A stretch of DNA of 13,171 nucleotides from an uncultured Eubacteriales bacterium (GCA_900545085.1 UQXU01000048.1:1-13171), one strand, 5' to 3'. Positions 1 to 7,540 are shown, counted from the stretch's first letter. The notes: generated by a model from the sequence alone, not told the origin. A program made the numbers and translations.

Positions 1-26
1 TAGGTAGCTGCCGGTTTCAATTTTAG

Positions 27-55
27 AGAGATTCACAAATGTGAATCTCTTTTTT
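27..55 (+). terminator. Intrinsic terminator of a gene lying to the left
   Basis: A perfect 10-bp stem (AGAGATTCAC paired with GTGAATCTCT, loop AAAT) is followed directly by a run of T on the plus strand. Nothing inside the window ends here on the plus strand, so it should close a gene that lies before position 1. Confidence 0.85.
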
Positions 56-102
56 ACTTTCAACATTCCTCCTCCCCCCTCTCTATAACTACGTAAAAAG
101 CA

Positions 103-139
103 GAAAAAAGCAGGGCTGTAACAACCCTGCTCATTTTTT
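103..139 (-). terminator. Bidirectional terminator, closing the minus-strand gene 159-956
   Basis: A 7-bp GC-rich stem (AGCAGGG at 109-115, CCCTGCT at 125-131) is flanked by an A-run on the left (104-109) and a T-run on the right (134-139). Read on the minus strand, the stem is followed by T6 and lies about 25 bases past the stop of the membrane-protein gene. Read on the plus strand, it also ends in TTTTTT, so it can act in both directions. Confidence 0.8.
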
Positions 140-158
140 GTTGAATTATATATTTATA

Positions 159-956
159 TTATATAAAGTAAGAAATTAAAAGCGAGAGAATAGCTATTCC
201 AAATAGTATCAGACCGCGAAGGAAAATTGGTTTGAATTCGCCGCGGCGAAGGTATACGCTTTTTCTGATTCCCCCCAGCTCAAATGCGTAAATACGAAGT
301 TCATCATATCTGAAAAAAGGGAGATTCAGAAGGAGCATATCACTGAGTGAATTTAGGCAATTGGTAAGCCAGATTATAAAAGGAAGGGAACCGAGTGTGC
401 ATATGGGCGGTCCGAGCGCTGACAAAAGCCCGAATGCTCCGCTTCGGTGATACGTCATAATGCTGTATACATATAAAAAATAAAGGACTACAGGACATAT
501 AACGGATATTAGAGATAAGAAAGATCGTATGAGTCGGAAGCATAACCTATGAGAACCGGAAGGATAGTAATTGCAAAGCATTTTATAATTTGAAAAAGTA
601 TAATATATATTCGAAGGATGGTAATCCTCCGAATTCATGCCATATGAAGCCATTTCTTTTTCTGATAGCTCGGCAAAATCCCGCATGTCGCACAGTGTAA
701 AAAACTCGTCGTCTGTGATTTCTATTTCATCTATGAGCTCAAAACTGACTATTTGAGTTTCTTTTATGTTTATATTGTAGACGCAGCCGGGTCTAAATTT
801 ATAAAATGAGCGTCCTGAATTACAGTAATATGTATATATTCTGGGCGTAGGCTCGGCGATAGCGCCGGCTTTTATAAAATAAAGCGCGTAGCGAAACGTA
901 CTGGAATGCGCACGGACAGAAAACAGCAACATGTTGTTTCTCGTCGTTATTTTCAT
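159..956 (-). CDS. Unrecognised membrane protein with three predicted transmembrane helices
   Basis: I do not recognise a family in this 265-residue protein. The first 140 residues or so are soluble, with an acidic stretch around 72-102 (many E and D) and many Tyr and Phe. Hydrophobic segments follow at about 143-165, 176-199 and 245-264; the last runs to the C terminus. A basic, soluble stretch at about 216-243 separates helices two and three. The layout, a soluble N-terminal half followed by a membrane half, could suit a sensor or a small envelope protein, but no motif supports a role. The ATG start is backed by GAGGAG about 8 bases upstream and a sigma-A type promoter at 983-1012. It has its own terminator and so appears monocistronic. 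It diverges from the decarboxylase-family gene. The coding call is fairly safe; the function is unknown. Confidence 0.75.
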   Translation of the reverse strand: MKITTRNNMLLFSVRAHSSTFRYALYFIKAGAIAEPTPRIYTYYCNSGRSFYKFRPGCVYNINIKETQIVSFELIDEIEITDDEFFTLCDMRDFAELSEKEMASYGMNSEDYHPSNIYYTFSNYKMLCNYYPSGSHRLCFRLIRSFLSLISVICPVVLYFLYVYSIMTYHRSGAFGLLSALGPPICTLGSLPFIIWLTNCLNSLSDMLLLNLPFFRYDELRIYAFELGGIRKSVYLRRGEFKPIFLRGLILFGIAILSLLISYFI

Positions 957-982
957 AGGAACTCTCCTCTCTGTAATTAATA

Positions 983-1012
983 ATTATATCAAATACTATG
1001 CTGTAATATCAA
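983..1012 (-). promoter_or_regulatory. Promoter of the membrane-protein gene 159-956
   Basis: On the minus strand, TTGATA (-35, at 1012-1007) and a perfect TATAAT (-10, at 988-983) are separated by 18 bases. Transcription would start about 20 bases before the Shine-Dalgarno. It stands back to back with the promoter at 1084-1112. Confidence 0.65.
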
Positions 1013-1083
1013 TAAAATGAAAGTTAAAAATAATGCTATATGATGAAAATTAAATATAGTTATTCAAAAAAGTAAGCGCCAGG

Positions 1084-1112
1084 TTGCCTTTTATGCAGAT
1101 ATGAATTATAAT
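1084..1112 (+). promoter_or_regulatory. Promoter of the decarboxylase-family gene
   Basis: TTGCCT (-35, 1084-1089) and a perfect TATAAT (-10, 1107-1112) are 17 bases apart. The predicted start of transcription, near 1119, leaves a leader of about 30 bases before the ATG at 1151. This argues against the GTG at 1124, which would sit almost at the 5' end of the mRNA. Confidence 0.7.
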
Positions 1113-1150
1113 AGCGGATATTAGTGCTGATTTTAGAAAAGAGGGAATGT

Positions 1151-2473
1151 ATGTCAACGCCAATTGCAGATATGCTCAAGAGATATAGAGAGAGCGACAT
1201 ACTCAGAATGTGTATGCCTGGGCATAAAGGCAGGCTGAATGCGGCGGATATAACTGAATTATCCGATTCTGATAATCTGCTCTCACCTAACGGAGTTATA
1301 GCGAAATCGCAGAATCTTTATGCTAAAGAGAAAAGAGCGGCTTCATGCTTTTATTCTCTGGCAGGGAGCAGCGCTCCGATATTAGCCATGATGTCTTATT
1401 TCTCTCCCGGAAGTAAGATTATAATGGCGCGTGATTTTCATATCAGCGCGGAAAATGGAATGGTGCTGTCGGGCATAGTTCCAATATATGTAGAAGTGGA
1501 ATGCGGAATAGAAGAACCTCCCAAAGTGGATGAAGATAGCGTAATGCGTGCAATTGTTGAAAATCCTGACGCGAAGGCAGTCTACTTGACTTATCCCACT
1601 TATATGGGCAGAGCGGCGGAGCTTGAGAGAATCGGAAGGGCAGTGCGTTCGGCGGGAATGCTTTTTATTATAGACAGCGCGCACGGCGCGCATCTGGGAT
1701 ACACTGACCAGCTTCCGCCGGACGCGGGCAGATACGCTGACATATGGTGTGAAAGCTTGCATAAAACATTGCCCTCGATGGGCATGACTGCGGCTTTGTT
1801 TGCGTCTGATAGAGTTGATGCAGAGAGGCTGAAGCGCGCTCTCAACAGAGTTCACACTACAAGCCCGAGTTATGTGCTTCTTGAAAGCATTGATAAAGCT
1901 CGCGACTTTATGAGGTGCAAAGGGAAAGAAAAGCTGGAAGAGCTGCTGTGTACGCTGAGGGTTGTCAGAGAAAAAATAAACAGCATAGACGGCTTAAAAT
2001 GTCTTGCTGTGGATGATATGACAAAGTTGGTCATAGATGTATCAGGACGGGGAATAACGGGGTACAGAGCCGCGGAGGAGCTGCACAGCATGGGAATAGA
2101 AGTCGAATGCGCAGAGCCTTCCCGCATACTTTGCATAATGACAGTCAGCGATACAAAAGATGATATGGACAGGCTTGTATCAGGGCTGAACGCTTTGAGC
2201 AGGGGAAATACAGTCTCTCCGGTATTCAAATATGTACTGCGCTCAGGGACTGAAATGACTCCGAGAGAGGCTGCGCTGGGGAGGACATGTAAGGTAAGCC
2301 GTTCCGACGCAGAAGGCAGGATATGCGCTGCTTCTGTATACTGCTATCCTCCGGGAGTCGCGCTGATAGCGGCGGGTCAGAGAATAACGCCGGAAGCAGT
2401 GGAGCTTCTGAATGCGCTGGATGAGGCGGGATGTGAGATAAAGCCGAACGGCTATTTGCTGGTTTGTGAATAG
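1151..2473 (+). CDS. Orn/Lys/Arg decarboxylase-family PLP enzyme
   Basis: This is a fold-type I, PLP-dependent enzyme of 440 residues, related to the short, YaaO-like basic amino acid decarboxylases of Gram-positive bacteria. Such enzymes remove CO2 from lysine, arginine or ornithine to give cadaverine, agmatine or putrescine. Visible signatures are the N-terminal MPGHKGR (22-28) typical of the family, D175 with SAHGAH (176-181) at the PLP-ring site, and K205 in ESLHKT as the probable Schiff-base lysine. A C-terminal OKR_DC_1_C-type domain has GRICAAS and YPPG (399-402). The ATG at 1151 is preferred to the GTG at 1124 because AGAGG lies 6 bases before it. It has its own promoter. Substrate cannot be read from sequence. 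In many clostridia a similar gene sits beside tmk; here it does not. It lacks the N-terminal wing domain of the large proteobacterial enzymes, which is normal for this subgroup. Confidence 0.9.
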   Translation: MSTPIADMLKRYRESDILRMCMPGHKGRLNAADITELSDSDNLLSPNGVIAKSQNLYAKEKRAASCFYSLAGSSAPILAMMSYFSPGSKIIMARDFHISAENGMVLSGIVPIYVEVECGIEEPPKVDEDSVMRAIVENPDAKAVYLTYPTYMGRAAELERIGRAVRSAGMLFIIDSAHGAHLGYTDQLPPDAGRYADIWCESLHKTLPSMGMTAALFASDRVDAERLKRALNRVHTTSPSYVLLESIDKARDFMRCKGKEKLEELLCTLRVVREKINSIDGLKCLAVDDMTKLVIDVSGRGITGYRAAEELHSMGIEVECAEPSRILCIMTVSDTKDDMDRLVSGLNALSRGNTVSPVFKYVLRSGTEMTPREAALGRTCKVSRSDAEGRICAASVYCYPPGVALIAAGQRITPEAVELLNALDEAGCEIKPNGYLLVCE

Positions 2474-2522
2474 AGACGTTAGCGGCTAATGCAAATTATA
2501 TGTAAATTCGACATAAATAGGC

Positions 2523-2551
2523 TTGAAGCAAATATTGGGCTTTATTATACT
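2523..2551 (+). promoter_or_regulatory. Candidate promoter of the YdcF/SanA-like gene
   Basis: TTGAAG (2523-2528) and TATACT (2546-2551) are spaced by 17 bases in the 163-base gap between the decarboxylase-family gene and the next gene. A weak GCGC...GCGC stem followed by ATTTTT lies just downstream (about 2564-2586), too short to call a terminator. Confidence 0.5.
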
Positions 2552-2636
2552 TAAAATTAGTCAGCGCGATATTCTAGGCGCATTTTTGGACAGACTAAGC
2601 GATGCGATATGATATGAAATGAAAAAGAGAGGTAAG

Positions 2637-3386
2637 ATGGAAATAATAAGGTGCCTTTTGATATTGATTGGCGCGCTGCTGATATTAGATACAATAGCGA
2701 TAATGTTTCTCTCAAATTATAATTTGGGGGTTATACTTCCGGCTTTGTTGGGCGTTCCATTGCTGGCGTACGGAATATTTTTTAATGCTCCATGGCTGTC
2801 CGGCGGAGGGGCTTTTGTAAAATATGTGCTTATATTCGCATATGCGGCATTTGTATCCCTTATGCTGCTTACTATAGCGGCGCAATGTAATGCGGGGTCT
2901 GATGTGCCGAAAAACGCGGATGCGGTTATAGTTCTAGGGGCCGGGGTGCGGAATGGAGTCGCCGGCGAGACGGCGCAGAGGCGATGCAATGCCGCTATGC
3001 AATACGCAGAGGAAAACGGCAGCCTTCTGGTTCTGACAGGCGGGCAGGGGAGAGACGAGCCTATTCCGGAAGGATTGGCAATGCAGAGATACGTTATATC
3101 AAAGGGCTTTCCCGAAGAACGAACCATAGTAGAAGATAAGTCAAAAAGTACCTATCAGAACTTTTTGTTTGCAAAACAGCTTTTGGACGAGCGTTTCCCC
3201 GACGGGTGGACTGCCGTTTTTGCAACGAGCGATTTTCACGTCTACCGTGCTAAGCTGGCGGCAAGAGAAGCGGGCATGGAGCTTAAAGGCGTGGGGTCTA
3301 AGTCAAAGTGGTATATGATACCGAATTTTTACTTGAGGGAGACTTTGGCTACGCTGAGATATTGGCTGAAAGGCACAGGGATGTGA
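2637..3386 (+). CDS. YdcF/SanA/ElyC-family (DUF218) membrane protein
   Basis: This protein of 249 residues has three hydrophobic segments (about 5-26, 30-50, 62-83) followed by a DUF218 domain (about 94-222). Family landmarks are ADAVIVLGAG (94-103), LTGGQG (133-138), EDKSKSTYQN (166-175) and TSDFHVYRA (197-205). In enterobacteria, SanA affects envelope permeability and ElyC affects peptidoglycan and lipid-carrier supply. The biochemical activity of the family is poorly defined, so I propose only an envelope-related role. The ATG at 2637 is preferred to the in-frame ATG at 2619 because GAGAGG sits just before it, although the spacing is short (about 4 bases); nothing resembling a ribosome binding site precedes 2619. 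It lies directly upstream of the CDP-ribitol operon on the same strand but is separated from it by a strong promoter. It may still belong to the same envelope theme. Confidence 0.85.
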   Translation: MEIIRCLLILIGALLILDTIAIMFLSNYNLGVILPALLGVPLLAYGIFFNAPWLSGGGAFVKYVLIFAYAAFVSLMLLTIAAQCNAGSDVPKNADAVIVLGAGVRNGVAGETAQRRCNAAMQYAEENGSLLVLTGGQGRDEPIPEGLAMQRYVISKGFPEERTIVEDKSKSTYQNFLFAKQLLDERFPDGWTAVFATSDFHVYRAKLAAREAGMELKGVGSKSKWYMIPNFYLRETLATLRYWLKGTGM

Positions 3387-3392
3387 GAGAGG

Positions 3393-3421
3393 TTGACTAA
3401 CGTGGGCAAAAATGCTATTAT
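3393..3421 (+). promoter_or_regulatory. Promoter of the tarI-tarJ-transferase-mscS operon
   Basis: TTGACT (3393-3398) and TATTAT (3416-3421) are separated by exactly 17 bases, a near-consensus sigma-A promoter. It starts 7 bases after the stop of the upstream gene. Transcription from about 3428 would give a leader of roughly 115 bases, which contains a perfect 10-bp GC-rich palindrome at 3501-3510. Confidence 0.7.
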
Positions 3422-3500
3422 CTAATTCGGCAGATATATGTTAAGAACACAATAATTCGTTGTAAAAAGACGTGTTTTATTAATCTAGCGACCGGGCGTA

Positions 3501-3510
3501 AGCCGCGGCT
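3501..3510. repeat. 10-bp perfect palindrome in the tarI leader
   Basis: AGCCGCGGCT reads the same on both strands and sits 33 bases before the tarI start codon, downstream of the promoter. It stands out as GC-rich in an AT-rich leader. It could be a small operator or chance; nothing further supports a role. Confidence 0.4.
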
Positions 3511-3543
3511 GTAAATTTATATTGACTTTTGGAGGTAAAACTC

Positions 3544-4254
3544 ATGATATACGCCGGTATACTGGCAGGCGGAAAAGGCAAGAGAATGGGCTATACAGAG
3601 ATGCCGAAGCAATTTCTGGAGCTGGCAGGCAAGCCTATAATAATCCACACGTTGGAAAAATTTCTGCTCAATCCGCAGATTGACAAAATATACATAGGCT
3701 GCATTGCAGATTGGACAGGTCATACGGCAGATCTGGTAGACAAATATATAGGTTGGACAGATAAGATTGAGGTATGCGAAGGCGGCAAAGACAGAAACGG
3801 CACCATAATGAATATAATAACTGCGGTGCGCGAGCAATTCGGCATTAACGACGATGATATATTAATCACGCATGACGCCGTCCGTCCGTTTGTAACGCAT
3901 AGAATGATTGATGAAAATATAGCAGCGGCGAAAAAGTACGGCATATGCGACACGGTTATTCCCGCGACGGATACTATCTGCGTATCTAATGACGGTCAGT
4001 TCCTCAAAGAAATTCCGTGGAGAAACGATATGTACCAGGGGCAAACTCCGCAGAGCTTTAACATCAATCTGCTGCTTAAACATTTTGAAACGCTCACAGA
4101 AGAAGAAAAGGCGACGCTGACGGATGCGTGCAAAATATGCGTACTGCGCGGCGCGAAGGTAAAGATGGTGGACGGCGAGCTGTTCAACATAAAAATAACG
4201 ACTCCCTATGACCTCAGCGTGGCGAACGCAATAGTCAAGGGGGAAGTGAAATGA
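3544..4254 (+). CDS. tarI: D-ribitol-5-phosphate cytidylyltransferase TarI
   Basis: This IspD/TarI-type nucleotidyltransferase has 236 residues and would join CTP and D-ribitol 5-phosphate to give CDP-ribitol and pyrophosphate in the cytoplasm. The N-terminal nucleotide-binding loop LAGGKGKRMG (7-16) is followed by PKQF (21-24), GGKDRNGTIMN (80-90), HDAVRPF (110-116), QTPQ (167-170) and NIKITTPYDL (215-224). These are the expected blocks, and the length matches the family. The close relative IspD makes CDP-methylerythritol. I choose TarI because the next gene, overlapping by 4 bases, encodes TarJ, its usual partner, and a polyol-phosphotransferase follows. The start is the ATG at 3544, with GGAGG 8 bases upstream (3531-3535); an in-frame TTG at 3529 overlaps that site and is unlikely. 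First gene of a four-gene operon. Confidence 0.92.
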   Translation: MIYAGILAGGKGKRMGYTEMPKQFLELAGKPIIIHTLEKFLLNPQIDKIYIGCIADWTGHTADLVDKYIGWTDKIEVCEGGKDRNGTIMNIITAVREQFGINDDDILITHDAVRPFVTHRMIDENIAAAKKYGICDTVIPATDTICVSNDGQFLKEIPWRNDMYQGQTPQSFNINLLLKHFETLTEEEKATLTDACKICVLRGAKVKMVDGELFNIKITTPYDLSVANAIVKGEVK

Positions 4255-5267
4255 TAAATCAAGTCTACAGACTCATAGCGCCAAGACAGTTTAACGTGAG
4301 CTTCGAAGAAGTTGCGCTGGACGACAGCAGCGTCATAGTGCGTCCGGAATATCTCTCTATCTGCGCTGCCGATCAGAGGTATTTTACAGGCCGGCGCGAC
4401 AAGAGAGTGCTGCACAGGAAGCTCCCCATGGCTCTGATACACGAGGCGTGGGGCAGAGTTGTCTACGACGGCAAAGGGGAATTTAAGCAGGGAGATAAAG
4501 TCCTGCTCATCCCCAATACGCCTGTGGCTGAAGACGAATTTATAAAGGAAAACTATCTGCGCTCTTCTAAGTTCCGCGCGAGCGGATTCGACGGATTCAT
4601 GCAGGAATATGTAAAGATGGAGCGGGACAGGATATTTCCTTTCACCGGAATTCAGCCGGAAATAGCGGCGATAAGCGAGCTTATCAGCGTCTCTATGCAC
4701 ACTATAGAGAAGTTCATGGAAATTTCTCACGGCAGAAGAGAGAGAATAGGCGTTTGGGGCGGAGGAAATCTGGGATACATAACAGCGCTCTTGCTCACGA
4801 GGTTTCTGCCTGAAGCGGAGATATACGTTATGGGGCGCAGCCGAGAGAAGCTATCCTACTTTTCCTTCGCGGAGACGCATACGGTCGACGAGCTTCCGGA
4901 TGGGTTCAAGCTGGATCATGCGTTCGAGTGTGTCGGAGGTCCGGGCTGCGAGAGCGCGATAGATCAAATAATAGACTGCATTCATCCGGAAGGCTGTATA
5001 ATGCTTATGGGTGTCAGTGAAAACAACGTACCCATATGTACTCGCATGGTACTGGAAAAGGGGCTTACGTTAATAGGCCGCAGCCGTTCCGGCAGAGAAG
5101 ATTTTATCAAAACGGCACACCTCCTGGAGAGTCAGCCGTTTGTCCAGCGTCAGCTCAAGAAGATAATAAGGCGGGTCGTGCCGGTGCGGAGCATGGCGGA
5201 CGTGACTAATGCGTTTGAAGAAGATTTGCATCTCGCTTTCAAGACTGTTATGAAGTGGGAGATATGA
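4251..5267 (+). CDS. tarJ: Ribulose-5-phosphate reductase TarJ
   Basis: This zinc-type medium-chain dehydrogenase/reductase of 338 residues would reduce D-ribulose 5-phosphate to D-ribitol 5-phosphate with NADPH, feeding TarI. The N-terminal block SICAADQRYFTG (36-47) is characteristic of TarJ and carries the zinc-ligand cysteine C38. H64-E65 (IHEAWGR) gives the next zinc-site residues. The Rossmann nucleotide-binding turn is GVWGGGNLGY (167-176). The four-cysteine structural zinc loop of classical alcohol dehydrogenases is absent. The start codon overlaps the tarI stop in an ATGA arrangement, with a GGGGGAAG ribosome binding site inside the end of tarI, so the two are probably translationally coupled. 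The order tarI-tarJ is that of ribitol teichoic acid loci, for example in staphylococci and streptococci. Confidence 0.93.
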   Translation: MINQVYRLIAPRQFNVSFEEVALDDSSVIVRPEYLSICAADQRYFTGRRDKRVLHRKLPMALIHEAWGRVVYDGKGEFKQGDKVLLIPNTPVAEDEFIKENYLRSSKFRASGFDGFMQEYVKMERDRIFPFTGIQPEIAAISELISVSMHTIEKFMEISHGRRERIGVWGGGNLGYITALLLTRFLPEAEIYVMGRSREKLSYFSFAETHTVDELPDGFKLDHAFECVGGPGCESAIDQIIDCIHPEGCIMLMGVSENNVPICTRMVLEKGLTLIGRSRSGREDFIKTAHLLESQPFVQRQLKKIIRRVVPVRSMADVTNAFEEDLHLAFKTVMKWEI

Positions 5268-5304
5268 GCTTGCAACATATATTTAAATACAGAAGAGGGA
5301 AGAC

Positions 5305-6411
5305 ATGAATGCATTTCAACGTATGACAGCCGCAGTGGTTAGAACAGCAGATAAGCTTCTGCGCCGCGCTAAAGTCAAACGACGTATAGTGTTCATGTCT
5401 TATTTTTCTAACAAACTGGGCGGTAATCTCAGATGTGTGTACGAATATATACAGTCTAATACGAATGAAAAGTGTATTGCACTATGTACTGAATACAAGG
5501 GAGGCCTGATCGCTAAGCTCAGATATGCGTGGCATACGCTCAGAGAAGTGTGGTATTTCAACACGAGCAGTACAATAGTCCTTGAAGGAAACAGTTTTGT
5601 TTTGTCTCAAATTCAAAAGAAGGACAATGTAAGAGTAGTGCAGCTCTGGCACGCGGCCGGCGCGTTCAAACGCTTTGGAGCGCATACGAAGCGCGTATAT
5701 GATATAAGCGGACTGGATGGAGTTGTGGTGAGCTGCCCTGACGTAGCGGGGATATATGCCTCTGCGCTCAGCGTTTCGGTGGAGAGAGTTCTCGCGGCGG
5801 GAATACCCAGAGCGGATGTGCTGACAGAAGATGGCTTCATAGACCGTGCGAGAAAGAAGATTTGCGCAGCATATCCGGAGCTGAAGGGCAGGAGGATAGC
5901 TCTATATGCGCCGACATTCCGCGGAGAGGGCATAGACGATATACGCCCGCCGGACGCCGGGGAGCTGAGAGAAGAGGTGGAAAGAGCGGGGTATGCGTTC
6001 TGTGTGAGAATGCATCCTATGATGACGGAAAAGCCGGATGCGCCGGATTTTGGCGAATTTGAACTAATGGAGGCGCTGGCGTCGGCTGATGTTCTCATTA
6101 CAGATTATTCGTCTATTATTTTTGAATACAGTCTGCTTTCGCGTCCGATGCTGTTTTATGTGCCGGATATGGACAGCTATGTGGAAGAGCGCGGGTTTTA
6201 TTACGGATATGAAGATTTCGTTCCGGGAAAAATATGCAGAGAGATACAAGATGTGCGCGAGGCGTTTGAAAAAGAGGATTTCAATGCGAAGGCTCTGCGC
6301 GTGTTTAAAGCTCAGTTCACTTACGGTTTTGACGGACGCGCGACAGAGCGAGCTGCGAAGTTTGTACTAAAGATGCTGGACGAAACACAAAACTGCGGGA
6401 GGAGAAAATGA
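5305..6411 (+). CDS. CDP-glycerol/CDP-ribitol phosphotransferase family protein (TagB/TagF type)
   Basis: This 368-residue GT-B fold transferase (Glyphos_transf family) would move polyol phosphate from a CDP-polyol to a lipid-linked acceptor on the inner face of the membrane. Family blocks are LWHAAGAFKRFG (114-125, with the probable catalytic-base histidine H116), APTFRG (202-207), RMHPMM (235-240), DYSSIIFEYSLLSRP (267-281, with the CDP-binding region) and GFDGRATERA (341-350). The length fits TagB-like primases (about 380 residues) better than long polymerases such as TagF or TarL. With tarI and tarJ just upstream, CDP-ribitol is the likeliest donor, but that is inferred from context. No transmembrane helix is evident; the basic N-terminus could sit on the membrane. 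The ATG has AGAGG 6 bases upstream and the gap from tarJ is 37 bases. Confidence 0.9.
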   Translation: MNAFQRMTAAVVRTADKLLRRAKVKRRIVFMSYFSNKLGGNLRCVYEYIQSNTNEKCIALCTEYKGGLIAKLRYAWHTLREVWYFNTSSTIVLEGNSFVLSQIQKKDNVRVVQLWHAAGAFKRFGAHTKRVYDISGLDGVVVSCPDVAGIYASALSVSVERVLAAGIPRADVLTEDGFIDRARKKICAAYPELKGRRIALYAPTFRGEGIDDIRPPDAGELREEVERAGYAFCVRMHPMMTEKPDAPDFGEFELMEALASADVLITDYSSIIFEYSLLSRPMLFYVPDMDSYVEERGFYYGYEDFVPGKICREIQDVREAFEKEDFNAKALRVFKAQFTYGFDGRATERAAKFVLKMLDETQNCGRRK

Positions 6412-7283
6412 GCGGAGAGGTTTTACTGAACAGCGCAATAGAAATAGCTAAGTCTATAGCCTTTGCGCTCGCAGTGCTCATAGGCGGAAGCATAGTAATA
6501 AAACTGTTTCTTAAACTTATAGCTAAGGGAGAGGCATATTCTAAGCTGGATCCGTCTGTGCAGGGGTTTATTCACAGTCTTATAAAAGTGGTGCTGTGGT
6601 CTATGCTGGCAATTGCGGTCATAGCGATATTGGGGATTCCCGTGAGCAGCATAGTCGCGCTGTTTGCGTCCGCGAGTGTGGCGATAGGTCTTGCCTTGCA
6701 GGGTGCGTTGTCGAATTTTGCGGGCGGAGTCATGATACTTGCATTCAAGCCTTTTAAAGTAGGCGATTATATAAAATCAAGTGAATGCGAAGGTACTGTT
6801 ACGCAAATAACTATCATTTACACTATATTGAATACAATAGACAATAAGCGCGTAACCGTGCCTAACGGAACTTTGACAAGCGCAGTAGTTACGAACTATT
6901 CCGCAGAGGAGACGAGGCGGGTAGATATGGTTTTTACTACGGCCTACGGAGTGGATATAGATGAGATTGAAAGGCTGCTCTTAGATACTGTATCCTCTCA
7001 TCCTAAGGTACTCAAGGCTCCGGAGCCGTTTGCCAGACTCAGTGCGCACAGCGCCAGTTCATTGGATTTTACCGTGCGCGCATGGGTAAAGACGGAGGAT
7101 TATTGGGATGTGCATTTTGACCTCTACAACCAGGTTACGAAAGTCTTTGTAGAAAAAGATATAGAGATACCCTTCCCGCAGATGGATGTGCATCTGCATA
7201 GGGATACGCCTGCGGAGCAGAGAATGGAAGCGATAGATCATTTGATGAAAAATTCAAAAGAAGAGAACAATAAGAAATATTAA
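6408..7283 (+). CDS. mscS: Small-conductance mechanosensitive channel, MscS family
   Basis: This 291-residue protein has the minimal MscS layout: TM1 (about 15-37), TM2 (about 58-78), then the pore helix TM3 (about 80-113), rich in Ala and Gly (ASASVAIGLALQGALSNFAGG). Next come the beta domain with the KPFKVGDYI block (114-122) and VPNGTL (151-156), and a C-terminal alpha/beta domain ending in IEIPFPQMDVHL (252-263), a strongly conserved element. As known for the family, it would form a heptameric inner-membrane channel that opens under membrane tension and releases solutes on hypo-osmotic shock. Its ATG overlaps the stop of the transferase gene (ATGA), with GGGAGG a few bases upstream, so it is co-translated with the envelope-polymer genes. 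A terminator follows within 10 bases, making it the last gene of the operon. Confidence 0.94.
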   Translation: MSGEVLLNSAIEIAKSIAFALAVLIGGSIVIKLFLKLIAKGEAYSKLDPSVQGFIHSLIKVVLWSMLAIAVIAILGIPVSSIVALFASASVAIGLALQGALSNFAGGVMILAFKPFKVGDYIKSSECEGTVTQITIIYTILNTIDNKRVTVPNGTLTSAVVTNYSAEETRRVDMVFTTAYGVDIDEIERLLLDTVSSHPKVLKAPEPFARLSAHSASSLDFTVRAWVKTEDYWDVHFDLYNQVTKVFVEKDIEIPFPQMDVHLHRDTPAEQRMEAIDHLMKNSKEENNKKY

Positions 7284-7288
7284 TGAAA

Positions 7289-7320
7289 AACACCTGCCCG
7301 TATGCGGCAGATGTTTTTTT
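7289..7320 (+). terminator. Terminator of the tarI-tarJ-transferase-mscS operon
   Basis: A 10-bp stem (AACACCTGCC at 7289-7298, GGCAGATGTT at 7306-7315) with one C/A mismatch and a 7-base loop ends in a T-tract (7314-7320). It begins 5 bases after the mscS stop. Confidence 0.85.
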
Positions 7321-7511
7321 GAGTGAAGAACGAATAACTGATTTTTATATAGGTATAGGCATTTACAAATATTATCGTCAATAAAAAATAATATTTTTAT
7401 TTGGATTGATAATATATTAGGAGAGGAATACGAATACTTATGAAAATTGACAAGTGTTAAAAAGGAAATGCCGAATTGTTGAAAATCGAGTTGTTTAGTC
7501 TGAAAATGAGT

Positions 7512-7540
7512 TTGACATTTCCGTTAATAGACTGTAAAAT
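7512..7540 (+). promoter_or_regulatory. Promoter P1 of rny
   Basis: TTGACA (7512-7517, perfect consensus) and TAAAAT (7535-7540) are 17 bases apart. It would give a leader of about 95 bases before the rny start. Confidence 0.7.

Noticed and set aside
1382..1855. Minus-strand open frame opposite the decarboxylase-family gene
   Set aside because: It overlaps the conserved PLP-binding region of the real gene and its composition is that of an antisense frame.
2564..2586. Terminator after the decarboxylase-family gene
   Set aside because: The GCGC stem is only 4 bp with a 10-base loop; the T-run is present, but pairing is too weak to call.
3544..4254. IspD (methylerythritol phosphate pathway) as the identity of the cytidylyltransferase
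   Set aside because: The fold is shared, but the overlapping tarJ and the following polyol-phosphotransferase fit TarI; no other isoprenoid gene is near.
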